Shown piece after piece: positions 45,116 through 54,906 of a stretch of 64,000 bases of DNA. The first letter of the stretch is position 1; each line of letters starts with the position of its first letter. Position numbers and translations under genes: made by a program. This DNA is from Forsythia viridissima (taxonomy: Eukaryota; Streptophyta; Magnoliopsida; Lamiales; Oleaceae): NCBI GenBank assembly GCA_030279155.1, contig CM059037.1:27647001-27711000 (forward strand), given 5' to 3'. The notes under the pieces were generated by a model. It ran no database searches and was not told the origin of the DNA. It was given only the letters and a program-made list of their open reading frames with translations.

Positions 45116-48100
45116 ATGGATATTGATAAAAGTTGGACAACAATTAGAAATTGCACAAAATCTGTAGATTTTTAGAATGGTTTGAAAGCATTTATTAACA
45201 TGACGAGGCCATACGTAAATGACAAGGGAATGATTAAATGTCCGTGAAAAAAATGTTTAAACGGTCTCACACATCCATTGGAAATTGTCGAAGCTCACAT
45301 ATTATGTAATGTGTATAGACAGAACAAGCGAGTTGGTGTCGAGGATGAGATGATGGATGTCATGGACGACGTAGTCGGTGATGAGCATGCTGGTACAAGC
45401 ACCTATGGTTACTATGACGAATTGTTTGAGGCTCTGCATTCAGAACTATACTCGGGAGTTTCATCATTTTCGTCCCTAAAAGTTTTAGTAAAGTTGATGC
45501 ATATTAAGGTTGTGAACAAATGGACAAACAAGTCTGTCGATGATCTTTTGAAATTGCTTAAGTTAGCTTTCCCAAACATAAACCTGGTGGACTCCCACTA
45601 CGAAGCTAAGAAGATGATGTCAAAGCTTGGTTTGGGTTACAAATCCATTCACGTCTGCAAGAACGACTGTGCACTATTTTGGGGTGAGCATGCTGATCGA
45701 CAAACTTGTCCGATTTGACAAGAAAGTCGTTAGGTGCACACTTCTGGGAAAGTGAACGAGAAGAATGTTCTGCATAAGGTGTTGCGCTATTTTTCCTTGG
45801 CCCCCAGACTAAAACGTATGTTCGCGGTGAATGATACTACAAAACTCATGCGGTGGCACATTATAGGAAGGTCTAGGGATGATGATGAAATGCAGCATCC
45901 CGTTGATGCAAAGGCATGGTGGGATTTTGACATGAAACATCCACTGTTCGCAAGTGAGATCCGGAATGTCAGGCTAGGTTTGGCCGTAGATGGATTCAAT
46001 CCATTCGGTGAAATGAGTCTGGCGTACAACGTGTGGCCAGTAGTTGTAACAATTTACAACTTGCCACCTTGGTTATGCATGAAGCCCGAATACCCCATGC
46101 TTACTCTGTTGATACCTAGTCCTAAAGCACCGAGTAAGGACATTGATGTATTCTTACGACCATTAGTGGATGAGTTGAAGGAGTTGTGGGCCAATGGGAT
46201 TGACACGAGCGACGTTGGAACCAATAGCAGATCAGTATTTAGAATGCGTGCAGCATTATTGTAGATTGTTAATGATTTTCCAGTGAGAAATAGTTTGTCG
46301 AGTTGGAGCGGTCAGGGGTACATGGCATGTCCTACATGCAACAAGGAGACTCCTTTAGTCCATGTTATAGGTAAGATAGCTTATGTAGGTCACCGTCGGT
46401 TCCTGCCGTCCAGGCATCATTTTTGGAGCAATTTAGACTTCGACGGGAGGATGGAGAGGTGACCACCTCCGCATCAATTTTTGCCTACAGACATTTTAGC
46501 ACAGTTAAGCCATGTAAGACATAGTATTCAAGGAAAGCACCCTACCTACAGGGGTGCTAGAAAGAGGAGAAGTGATGACGAGCTGAATTGGAGAAAAAGT
46601 AGTATTTTCTATGAGTTGCCATATTGGTCTTCTACAGAGCTCAAACATAACATCGATATCATACACGTAGAAAAGAATGTTTGTGACAGCTTGCTAGGCA
46701 CAATTCTAGACGATTCACTCAAACAAAGGACACAGTTAATGCTAGGCACGATATGATGTAATTAGGGATCAAAAGACATTTGCACTTATATCAGAACTGG
46801 AATAGGTGTAAGCCTGCTGCATGTTACACCACGTCATCTGCAAATCGTCAAAATTTTTGTAAATTCATTCGATCGATTGAGTTTCTAGATGGCTTCGCTT
46901 CTAATCTTCGGAAGAATATTGCTTCTAATGACAGTCGCATTATTAGGTTGAAGTCACACGATTGTCTCATTATCATGCAACGGTTATTGCCAATCAGATG
47001 TCGGGCATTCTTGAATAAAACTATTTCCACTACAATTATTGAACTGTACACATTCTTCAAGCAGCTATGTTCAAGAACACTAAAGATTAGCGACATGATG
47101 GCTTTCCACGATCACCTGGTACTCATCTTCTGTAAGTTGGAACGAATATTTCTACCAGCCTTCTTCGACATCATGATTCACCTTGTAATGCATTTGCCAG
47201 AAGAGGCAATCCTTGGAGGTCCGGTGCACATGAGATGGATGTATCCATTCAAGCAATACCTGAAGAAACAGAAAGACTACATCAAAAATAGAGCTCAGCC
47301 CGAGGGTTCAATAGCTTAAGGGTATGTTGTGGACGAGGCATTGACTTTTTGTTCGAAGTACTTTGAGGACATAGAAACAAGGTTCAACTAACCAAACAGA
47401 AACGAAGATGCTAGTGTTCTGCGAACACAACTTTTTATTTTTTAGTCGCAATGTCACCCAATTGGAAAGAAGTCACCAAAGATGTTTTCCACTCATGTTC
47501 GAAATCAAGCGATGTTTTACGTCCTGAACAACTGTTATGAAATTGAGCCATTCTTGCAGTAAGACTTCGTTCTTAAATATTATTCATTTATCTCGAATGA
47601 ACTTTGTCATGTTAAATGAACTAATTAGTTGATCTTATATGCCTTGTACAGGAAGCATAGGCAGGAGCTACCAAACAATGGCTGTACAAACATTGAATTA
47701 CTGTATAGAAGAGAATTTCACGGTTGGTTCTACATGAAGGTAAATGAACAACGACCGAATACATTTCAAATATGTACACATTCTTCATTTCAATAACATT
47801 GAATAATCCTCGTCATGCAGGTATATGCAATGCACCAAAGCCACAGCCATCAAGTTTCTTATGAGTTATTTTCGTTGGCCAGTAGATGTTACCAGCAGGT
47901 TATGTCCTATACGGCTTGTGTTGTGAAAGGAGTTAGCTTCTTGACATATGATCGTGATATTCGAAGAAAAACTAAGAACAGTGGTGTGTCCGTCTCAGGG
48001 ACTGGGATGAGGTTTACTACGGGCAGCAAGAGATACTAGAGCCACAGTTCAAACCAGAACTTTCAGTTTTTCTGTTCCAATGCAAATGGTTTATGTGTGA

Positions 48101-48593
48101 TGGGAGACGGATGGTAACTGAGAATAACGTTACTAGTATTGACATCAGTGCAGAAGCGTTCAATGATGATCAGTTCATACTTGCTAGCCAAGCACAACAA
48201 GTGTTCTACATTGACGATCCTTCTCGTGGTCCGAACTAGTGAGTAGTACAAGTAGTCCATCACAGGAGGACATGGGATATAATGGGATCTAACATCACAG
48301 AGATAGACCTGTTCCATAATTTCAACTCTTCTGGTTTATCTCTGATCTTTGATCTTGGCAATTTAGAGAACATATATTTGCACTGGGATGATGGTAAAGC
48401 TGATAAAATAGGAACATTAGTAATTAAGGGAGCCTCGTCTGATAATGCAGGAGACACTTCGTTTATTAACGACAATGATGTGGAAGACGACACACATGAA
48501 GAATACGAGGATGACAAAACATCGAGTGAAATCAATGAGGACAACAGTGACGATGATGAGGATCAATCGTATCATGATAGTGAATCAGATTAA
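45116..48593 (+). pseudogene. TNP2-like transposase of the CACTA element
   Basis: From ATG 45116: MDIDKSWTTIRN then a stop, and GMIKCP-stop-KKCLNG is the N-terminal transposase-associated domain (PF13963 type). Next come HVCKNDCALFWGEHAD and the main PF02992-type domain: RWHIIGRSRDDDEMQHPVDA, KAWWDFD, GLAVDGFNPFGEMSLAYNVW, PVVVTIYNLPPWLCMK, SKDIDVFLRPLVDELKELW. The next block (46481-47318) is broken by frameshifts and ends in HLPEEAILGGPVHMRWMYPF and NRAQPEGSIA (DUF4218 type). 47815-48593 carries a DUF4216-type end (FNDDQFILASQAQQVFYIDD) and an acidic tail. Several stops disable it. Introns lie near 47560-47820. Confidence 0.92.
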
Positions 48594-48919
48594 ATGTTGT
48601 TGTGCTTCACTAAAATTTATGAAATAAATTTACAAAAATTTTGTTGTTGTTGTTGTTACTGTTTTCGGCTTGATTGTTTTTCGTTCATACGATAAAAATG
48701 TGAGTTTGGATGGAATCCCAACATTTGTGGATAGAATATAGGACAAAAAATGACTGCAATTGTACAAAAACGTGGTATTGGGGACTATATATCTAAACTC
48801 GTAAAACTTGAAGGACTTACATTGCAATTAAAAATTATGAAATTGAAATAAAAGATAAAATATAAGGATCAAAATTAAAAAAACATTTAAAGTTGAGGGA
48901 CCTAAATGCAAATAACAAA

Positions 48920-49035
48920 CAGAGACGACATATATAGCGACTACACGTCGTTGCTATATATGCTAAAATATTTGGCGGCACGTTTTCAGTGCGTGAACCA
49001 AAAAATTAAATACACATGTCGTCGCTACAGAGTTA
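48920..49035. repeat. Internal copy of the subterminal motif
   Basis: GAGACGACATATATAGCGAC, ACGTCGTTGCTATATATG and CATGTCGTCGCTACAG: the same GTCGTCGC palindromic units as at the element ends, here just upstream of the second gene. Confidence 0.75.
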
Positions 49036-49919
49036 ATCTTCTAAAGAAACGCATAAACCTCTTCTTCTTCCGCATTTTGCAAAACCACTTCTTCTGCCAA
49101 AATATTTTACCACAGCCGCTTCCAGTGTCCGTTCCACCTGCCGCCACAGCCGTCCACCGTTCTATTGTTCCAAAGCCAGGTAAGATATTTTTTGCCATTT
49201 TCAGTTAAGTCCCATAAATCTCCCCCTCGTTTTATCTCTATTAGTAAACCCCATCTGCTAGTCTTACAATTAGGGCTCTTTTGTTCCATGGCTCACAAAT
49301 TTTCTCCCTTTTTATTCCCTTTTCATTTTCTCTCTTGCTCTGTACTAGTCATTCCTTCATTCAATCACATTATTCACAACCCATTTAGGTATTTTTCTAA
49401 TCTATCTTTGACTTAAAACATTTCATGATTTTGCTTGATTAAGAATGTTAATATTCTTGTTGAGTTGTTGTTCGTGTTAAATAACATAAATCTTTTTATT
49501 TTCTGGGTTTTCCTTCTCAAGGATTTCAGTTTAGTTAGCTTAGGGGAAAAACTTTACTAAATATGGAATATAGAACTTCCATTTTATTTTTACAATCCAT
49601 TTTCTCATTTGTTGGGTACCAATGAATTATATTGTATAATAATAATAATAATATGTATACATAGCATTCGCTATTCAAATGAAGTAGAAGAATGGAAATG
49701 TCGTAATATTTTTGCTAAGCTTTTTGATGAATAATCAGATGAAGTTTTAGGTTTTCAGATGCTTGTTTTACCGATAGGTATATATGAGATTGTATATGTT
49801 ATTGTGTTTGAAGCATTAGAGTCAAATGTGAAGTCTTGTAGACTGAGCATTATATTTCCATTGTTTTTTTGTCTAAAGCTCCATTTATTTTTTCCTCGAC
49901 TGTTCAATTGTTGTTGTGT

Positions 49920-50560
49920 TGTTCAAAGATTAGGGACTGAAATGAGAAAATTAAAAATTTAGGGACTGCAATGTGGAAAAATTATGAGTAATGGAACTTA
50001 AATGTGAATAAATAAAGTTTTACGGTCTGATGTGCAAATTAAATTAAGGACTGAAATGTAGAAAAATACAAGTTTGGGACTGAAATGTGGAAAAATACAA
50101 GTTCAAGGATTGAAATGCAAAAAACTAAAAGTTTAAGGTTTGAAATGCGAATAAATAACAAAAATTGTCTGATGTTTAAATTACATTAAGGACCATTGGT
50201 AGAAAAAGAAAACAAAAATTTATGACGAATTGCACTGAAACAACTAATGTAGGGATTGAAATGCGAAAAAATAAAAGTGTAGGGAACATTGGCAGAAAAC
50301 CACTTGGTTTAGGGGCTGATGTGATAAATATATAGTAGGAGCAAATTAGGGACTGAAATGTAAAAAGTAAAATTTTAGGGACTGAAATGTGGAAAAATAC
50401 AAGTTCAGGGACTAAAATGCAAAAAACTAAAAGTTTAGAGATTGAATTGCAAATAAATAAAAGTTTAGGGACTTCAATGTAAAAAAATAAAAAATTTGGG
50501 ATTGAATTGCGTATAAATAAAAGTTTAGGGAGTAGAATACGAACAAATAAAAGTTTATAG
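49920..50560. repeat. Degenerate minisatellite of about 33 bp
   Basis: About 17 tandem copies of a unit like TTTAGGGACTGAAATGCGAA followed by AAAATAAAAG. GGGACTGAAATG is the best kept part. It lies in the leader or first intron region of the second CACTA gene. Confidence 0.88.
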
Positions 50561-50604
50561 ACCTTTTCCGCACTAATTGATGTTTTATGTTTTTAGTTAG
50601 TAGC

Positions 50605-52117
50605 ATGGCTGATGTCATGTCCCACGGAGGTGATGGTGCAGGCGATCCTCCAAATCAGCCATCCCGTTGGCTCGATGCCTACTGCGAGTCCGGTAAGAAT
50701 TTTTTTCAAGACCAGTTATTGTGCAATTTTTTAAAGTGACTTCATATATATAGTATGGTTTTCTTTTTCAGCGCCCCAGTCTAAGCGACGGGGTATCTCT
50801 CGAGGCATTAACCTTGAGAAGGTTTGGCAGGCCAACGGGAAGAGGCCATTTCCCATCGCGTTAGACAATGTCGAACATACAATGCAGCCAATTGAGAATA
50901 ACGCGAAGTATTTCACGCGCTTGGTTGGGAACCAAGTGAGGTTCACTGTGCCCTCTTGCTACCCTTCATGGACAGAGGTTCCAGAGGAGTAGCGGGCACG
51001 ATTACGTAGCATCATCGAGGTATTGACTTACAGTAGTTTTTACACTAACGTATTCTATAAATAATTGTTCTAAGTAATATACATTAACGAAAAATTTTCC
51101 TATGTTGCAGAGCTGCTTCGATTTTCAGGGCGATCGGTCGCCCGACGAGTACCGGGCAGTCTGTGCCGCTGTAGATCGCCTGGCGACTAATCGTTATCAA
51201 GATGACAAACTCAAGGCGCATAATCGCTTGAAAGCGCACGGACTGAGCCGCCCAAATGGCGAGATGTCTGCCGAGGACTGGCAAAAGTGCATTGACTTCT
51301 TCACTAGTCCTATTTTCGTGGTACGTATTGTTCATTTACTTTTCACGTTTTTATGTTAATATTTTTATAACTATAAAGTTTTCTGCTAATCAATTGTTTT
51401 TTATATCTTCAGGAACGGTCCACAAAAAATAAGGCTAATCGGGGTAAGTCTAAATACCCGAGCGTGCAGGGGTCGAAGAGCTTCTCTGCCACGCGTTACG
51501 ATGAGGTACAAGTAAATTTTTCAATATTATTATAGAAATCTTCAATGCATTATATAATCATGTTGTTTAACTAAATTTCACGCTTAAATTGTTGTAGCGG
51601 GACCCCGAGACCCAGCAGTGGCCAAGCGTCATTCTGGACTTTTCACACCTTCCGGGATGGCAATTGGGTGAACCCGCAGGCGGCTAGTGACTACATGAGG
51701 ACTTTTAAATGTTGTTAATTTAATTTTATCTGACATGATATTATTTTTTATTTTTTATTTTTTCACTAAACAAAATAAACTTGTTGAGTTGATGGAGACT
51801 CAACAGACATAGGTCACCTCTAGTGCCGCGTCGTTAGACGAGCGTGCTATTGCAAATGAGGTTCTCAGAAAACGACAAAGACACGTCCGTGGGGTTGGAT
51901 GGGTTCCGAAGGGCACCTCTCCCTCCCTAGATTCGACTGCTGCATCGAAGGCCCCACAAGGAAATTTCCATCAGTTCTCTAGAGACCCCCAGAATGATGA
52001 TCATTGGTTTGCTATGTCTGAGGCTCAGCTATGCCGAATGCAGCGAAAAATTCAACTTCTGAAAAATAGCATACCGGGAATTTTACTAGAGGAGGACGAG
52101 GGTTTGGTCGATCTGTA
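50605..52117 (+). pseudogene. Spliced second gene of the CACTA element (PF03004-type plant transposase)
   Basis: Exons with consensus borders and matching phases: 50605-50692 (MADVMSHGGDGAG), 50772-51019 (KRRGISRGINLEKVWQANGK, YPSWTEVPEE-stop-RARL), 51111-51320 (FQGDRSPDEYRAVCAAVDRL, then the rest), 51413-51505 (ERSTKNKANRGKSKYPSVQG, SKSFSATRYDE) and 51598 onward (RDPETQQWPSV, then shifted: FRDGNWVNPQAASDYM). After a further break comes VLRKRQRHVRGVGWVPKGTS, and the stop is at 52115. ERSTKNKANR...GSKSF followed by GWVN and VRGVGW is the signature of PF03004. This protein is the usual partner of TNP2 in plant CACTA elements and may bind the subterminal repeats. One stop and one frameshift break it. 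Confidence 0.88.
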
Positions 52118-52179
52118 GATTTTTCGAATTGTTTATATATTATTTAAAATATTAAAAAAATTAAAAATTAATAATGTTT

Positions 52180-52520
52180 ATAGCAGCGACGTTGTTGTCT
52201 CTATATATCTTACGAAAATAGCGACGACATAATAAATGTTGTATATAAAAGATAATAGCGAAGACATTCACGTCGCTACTATTTCAGTAACAGCGACGAC
52301 ATTGTTGTCTCTTTTTCTCTAATTTTGAGATATAGACCACGACAATGTTGCGACAAACTAGTCATTGCTATAGATTAAAATATATGTAGCGACGACGTAA
52401 GGTCGTCGCTATTACTCTAGAAGAACTAAACTATTGCGGCGACATTCAGCGACGACTTTGTCGTCTCTATACATGTAAAGGTACGACAGTTGATTCTTCA
52501 GCGGCGACTTTTGGCACCTC
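52180..52520. repeat. Right subterminal palindrome array of the CACTA element
   Basis: About ten GCGACGAC/GTCGTCGC motifs, for example TATGTAGCGACGACGTAAGG and AGCGACGACTTTGTCGTCTC, in mixed orientation up to the right terminal repeat. Confidence 0.88.
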
Positions 52521-52530
52521 TATTGACCTC

Positions 52531-52543
52531 CTTTCTTGTAGTG
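52531..52543 (-). repeat. Right terminal inverted repeat of the CACTA element
   Basis: CTTTCTTGTAGTG, the reverse complement of the left end, followed by the target duplication GTT. Confidence 0.95.
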
Positions 52544-52929
52544 GTTTGTCGTAAGTTTGAACGTAATGTTATTTATGCTGAAATAGTAGTAGGAGAATAT
52601 CGTGGAACGCAAGTATTTTTACCTAGAATTCCATTTGTTCCACTTGAAAGCGATAAAAATTCGTTACCGTTTGAAAGAACTCAATTTCCTATCCGTTCCT
52701 TGTTTTGCAATGACAATAAATAAAGCTCATGGTCAAATTCTAGATTTTTGTTGGATTATATCTTCCAGAATCTGTATTTTCACATGGACAATTATATGTT
52801 GCATTATCTAGAGCTAAAACAAGTAAATGTATTCAAGTATTAATAAAACCAATTGATGAATCAAAATTACATATAACATGCAAAAAAAATGTAGTTTACA
52901 AAGAAATTTTAGCTTTAGTTCATTCATAA
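52544..52929 (+). pseudogene. Helitron helicase C-terminus, continuation of 32453-36779
   Basis: CRKFERNVIYAEIVVGEYRG, TQVFLPRIPFVPLESDK and FERTQFPIRS, then after a frameshift FAMTINKAHGQ, another shift, VFSHGQLYVALSRAKTSKCI (helicase motifs V and VI of PIF1-like Helitron helicases) and a stop at 52927-52929 after LALVHS. The two halves flank the CACTA element with its GTT duplication. Confidence 0.93.
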
Positions 52930-53364
52930 TATAATTTATGATTTATGTAGTAACAAAGAGAATCAAAATGTCAGATGAAGATGAATTACCATGAAGGTTT
53001 TTTCAATGTATCCGATTATCCCTCAACCACAACAACTATTTGGTAAATTTTAATGAACACTACTATTTCAATATTTTCAATTTTGTTACTAATTATACTA
53101 TACAATATATCGAAAAAATATCTTCGAACATTGTAAAATGTTAGATACAAAATGTAAATATTGATTTTAAAACATGTGATACATTTAACAGCTATTCTAC
53201 AAGATTTTGCTAACGAATACGGATATGTACTTGGTGATATGGTTTGCTTGATAGACTATAGTAGTATAATTTGGAGCATTCAACCACAAAGAATAGATAA
53301 CAAACTTGGTATGCATTTGCATTAATAATAAAACTCTTTTTTTTCGCTTTTTTTTTATGACTCA
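52930..53364. other. 3' flank of the Helitron gene; one exon-like piece
   Basis: AT-rich. 53192-53309 is open (AILQDFANEYGYVLGDMVCL, IDYSSIIWSIQPQRIDNKLG) between TTTAACAG and CTTG|GTATGC, so it looks like an exon of an unrecognised gene. No Helitron 3' hairpin with CTRR end was found. Confidence 0.45.
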
Positions 53365-53523
53365 GGTGTCCAAGCTTAGCCTAACTAATCCTGAGGAGTG
53401 GTACTCCTCCTCCCTAGTTCGCCACCCAGGTAAATCTGGATGCGGTCACAACTTATACACACTTGGGTTGGACATTCGACGGTTCTCCTCCCCGTGGACC
53501 TCTGCCTTCCAACATTTTTTTTA
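53365..53523 (+). mobile_element. Possible tRNA-derived SINE remnant
   Basis: GAGGAGTGGTACTCCTCC, GCCACCCAGGTAAATCTGGA (a box-B-like GGT...AATC) and ATACACACTTGGGTTGGACA, ending in a T run. The overall look resembles plant SINEs, but the A box is poor and no target duplication can be separated from the T run. Confidence 0.35.
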
Positions 53524-53842
53524 GGAATAATTGCATCAAAGGTCTCCAATGTTTCAAAATCGTTGGGGATATGCTCCTAACCTAAAAAAATAGCACCACA
53601 CATCCCCAACGTATGAAAAACTTGGCGTGATAGAAATTGCCCTTTCCTTTAAATAAACAAAACAAAAAACAAAAAACAAGAAAAAAAAAACATAATTGAA
53701 AACTACCCATATGTACCCCAAAAACTAAAAAGTTATGTACCCTAAAAAAATAAAAAGTAACAAATAGGTCATCTTCTCCAAAAAAGTCCTAAAATTATAT
53801 TTGTACCAAATTCGCCGGAAAACACCACAAACTCACCAAGAA
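53524..53842 (+). repeat. Left terminal inverted repeat
   Basis: Begins GGAATAATTGCATCAAAGGT; pairs with 54463-54811. An A/C-rich stretch (53655-53705) pairs with a T/G-rich one on the right, where length differs. Confidence 0.85.
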
Positions 53843-54008
53843 AAGCTAACATAAGCATGATGAATAAAAACATTTCGAACTCACGGTATATATATTGCAA
53901 ATGCCATTTTCTCTTAACTCATAATAGAAAAATAAGAGTTGTTCATCAATATAATGTACTGACCAGGAAGGATTCGGAGGAATGTATATACGCAGCGTGA
54001 AAACTTAC

Positions 54009-54420
54009 CAAATCAATCATCAAAGGATTATCCAGATACTTCCTGGCCAATTTCTTTACCCAGCCAGGCATGGTTGCCGAAAAAAGCATGCTCTGCCCCT
54101 CTGAATGAAGGTTTTGCAAAATGACCTCCACGTCTTCCTCAAATCCAACCACAAGCATTTGATCCGCTTTATCAAGGACCAAATATTGAACTTATCCTAG
54201 TTTCAGACTTTTATTGTTGATCAGATCAATAATTCTGCCAGGAGTTCCAACCACAACATCAACTCCACGAGAAAGTGCACTTTCCTGTGTGATATATGAA
54301 ACTCCTCCGTAGATGCAGACGGTGTTCAAATATAGTGCAGACTCTTTGAATTCATTCTCCACTTCTTTGGCTAACTCTCTAGTAGCTGCAAGGACCAGTA
54401 CTTTGGAAAGACATCCCCGC
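54009..54420 (-). pseudogene. Exon of an RH3-type DEAD-box RNA helicase gene, copy 1
   Basis: Minus strand, 412 bp between a TTGTTTTAAG acceptor and GATTTG|GTAAGT donor. Reads CLSKVLVLAATRELAKEVEN (motif Ia PTRELA has P to A), VCIYGGVSYITQESALSRGV, DVVVGTPGRIIDL (motif Ib), SLKLG-stop-VQYLVLDKADQML (motif II, DEAD changed to DKAD), SMLFSATMPGWVKKLARKYL (motif III SAT intact) and DNPLMIDL. RH3 is a plastid DEAD-box protein needed for group II intron splicing and ribosome assembly. The lost Glu of DEAD and the TAA (E to stop) make this fragment non-functional. Confidence 0.9.
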
Positions 54421-54462
54421 CTTAAAACAAGAAAAAATAAGTGTTGGTAAGATGAGGGGTGG

Positions 54463-54811
54463 TTTTTTTGGTGAGTTTGTGGTGTTTTTCAGCGAATTTG
54501 GTACAAATAAAATTTTAGGACTTTTTGGAAAAGATGACATATTTGTTACTTTTTATTTTTTTGAGGTACATTTTTTACTTTTTATTTTTTGGGGTACATA
54601 TGGTTTAGTTTTCAATTATGTTTTTCTTTTTTCTAGTTTTTTGTTTTTTGTTTTTTTTTTTTTTGTTTATTTAAAGAGAATGGTAATTTGGTCATAAATG
54701 ACCTACCACGCCAAGTTTTCCATACGTTGGGGATGTGTGGTGCTATTTTTTATGTTAAGGGCATATTCCCAACGATTTTGAAACATTGGGGACCTTTGAT
54801 GCAATTATCTC
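54463..54811 (-). repeat. Right terminal inverted repeat
   Basis: Ends ACCTTTGATGCAATTATCTC; reverse complement of 53524-53842. A third copy, without a partner, lies at 57365-57708. Confidence 0.85.
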
Positions 54812-54829
54812 TTTTTTTAAATATTGCCT

Positions 54830-54906
54830 TCCAGCTGCCGCAGGATTCGAACCTTCGATGCTCCGTAGAGAATCCTTCTACTTTACCACTGCTCCATGCC
54901 CATGGC
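54830..54906 (-). other. tRNA-like module beside the right inverted repeat
   Basis: Minus strand: GGCATGGAGCAGTGGTAAAG (box-A-like), an anticodon-arm-like GTAGAAGGATTCTCTAC (5-bp stem, 7-base loop) and GGTTCGAATCC (perfect box B). A body ending CTGGAAGGCAATATTT and an A run follows. The loop lacks the U33 expected of a real tRNA, and there is no acceptor stem. It is better explained as the head of a tRNA-derived SINE, and is repeated at about 57730-57795. Confidence 0.5.

Larger units (their letters stand above)
48594..50604. other. CACTA spacer between the two genes
   Basis: Contains a (TTG)n run at 48641-48657, an isolated subterminal-type motif cluster (48920-49030), a probable promoter/leader for the next gene (CT-rich, 49070-49250) and a large minisatellite (49920-50560). 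No further coding found. Confidence 0.55.
36780..52543 (+). mobile_element. CACTA (En/Spm, CMC) DNA transposon, 15.8 kb
   Basis: The ends are CACTACAAGAAAA (36780) and TTTCTTGTAGTG (to 52543), perfect inverted repeats of at least 12 bp. The flanking trinucleotides are GTT (36777-36779) and GTT (52544-52546), the 3-bp target duplication expected for this superfamily. Removing the element and one GTT rejoins the Helitron reading frame (GTRLV then CRKFERN). Both canonical genes are present: TNP2-like transposase and a PF03004-type gene. Palindromic subterminal repeats lie inside both ends. A Tekay-like retrotransposon (37358-45002) accounts for nearly half of its length, leaving about 8.1 kb of CACTA proper. 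Confidence 0.96.
53524..54811. mobile_element. Long-inverted-repeat element carrying a helicase gene fragment (Pack-MULE-like)
   Basis: 53524-53842 and about 54463-54811 are reverse complements over 300 bp. Shared phrases are TAATTGCATCAAAGGTC, CAATGTTTCAAAATCGTTGG, CACCACACATCCCCAACGTA and TTGTACCAAATTCGCC. The 620 bp between them hold one exon of an RH3-type gene with its splice sites. The outer flanks (TTTTTTTTA and CTTTTTTTAA) could be an 8-9 bp target duplication, but the T run makes this uncertain. Long terminal inverted repeats around a host gene piece with no transposase is the definition of a Pack-MULE; another long-TIR class remains possible. Confidence 0.7.

Noticed and set aside
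45787..46029. Minus-strand 80-codon frame
   Set aside because: Shadow of the CACTA transposase core domain on the other strand.
32453..52929. A new multi-gene defence or metabolic system
   Set aside because: Every protein domain found is a known transposon function or a fragment of a known host gene; coexistence is explained by nested insertion.
52930..53523. Helitron 3' end
   Set aside because: No GC-rich hairpin followed by CTRR was found in this stretch.
54830..54906. Genuine tRNA gene
   Set aside because: Box B is perfect, but there is no acceptor stem and the anticodon-like loop lacks U33; a SINE head is more likely.
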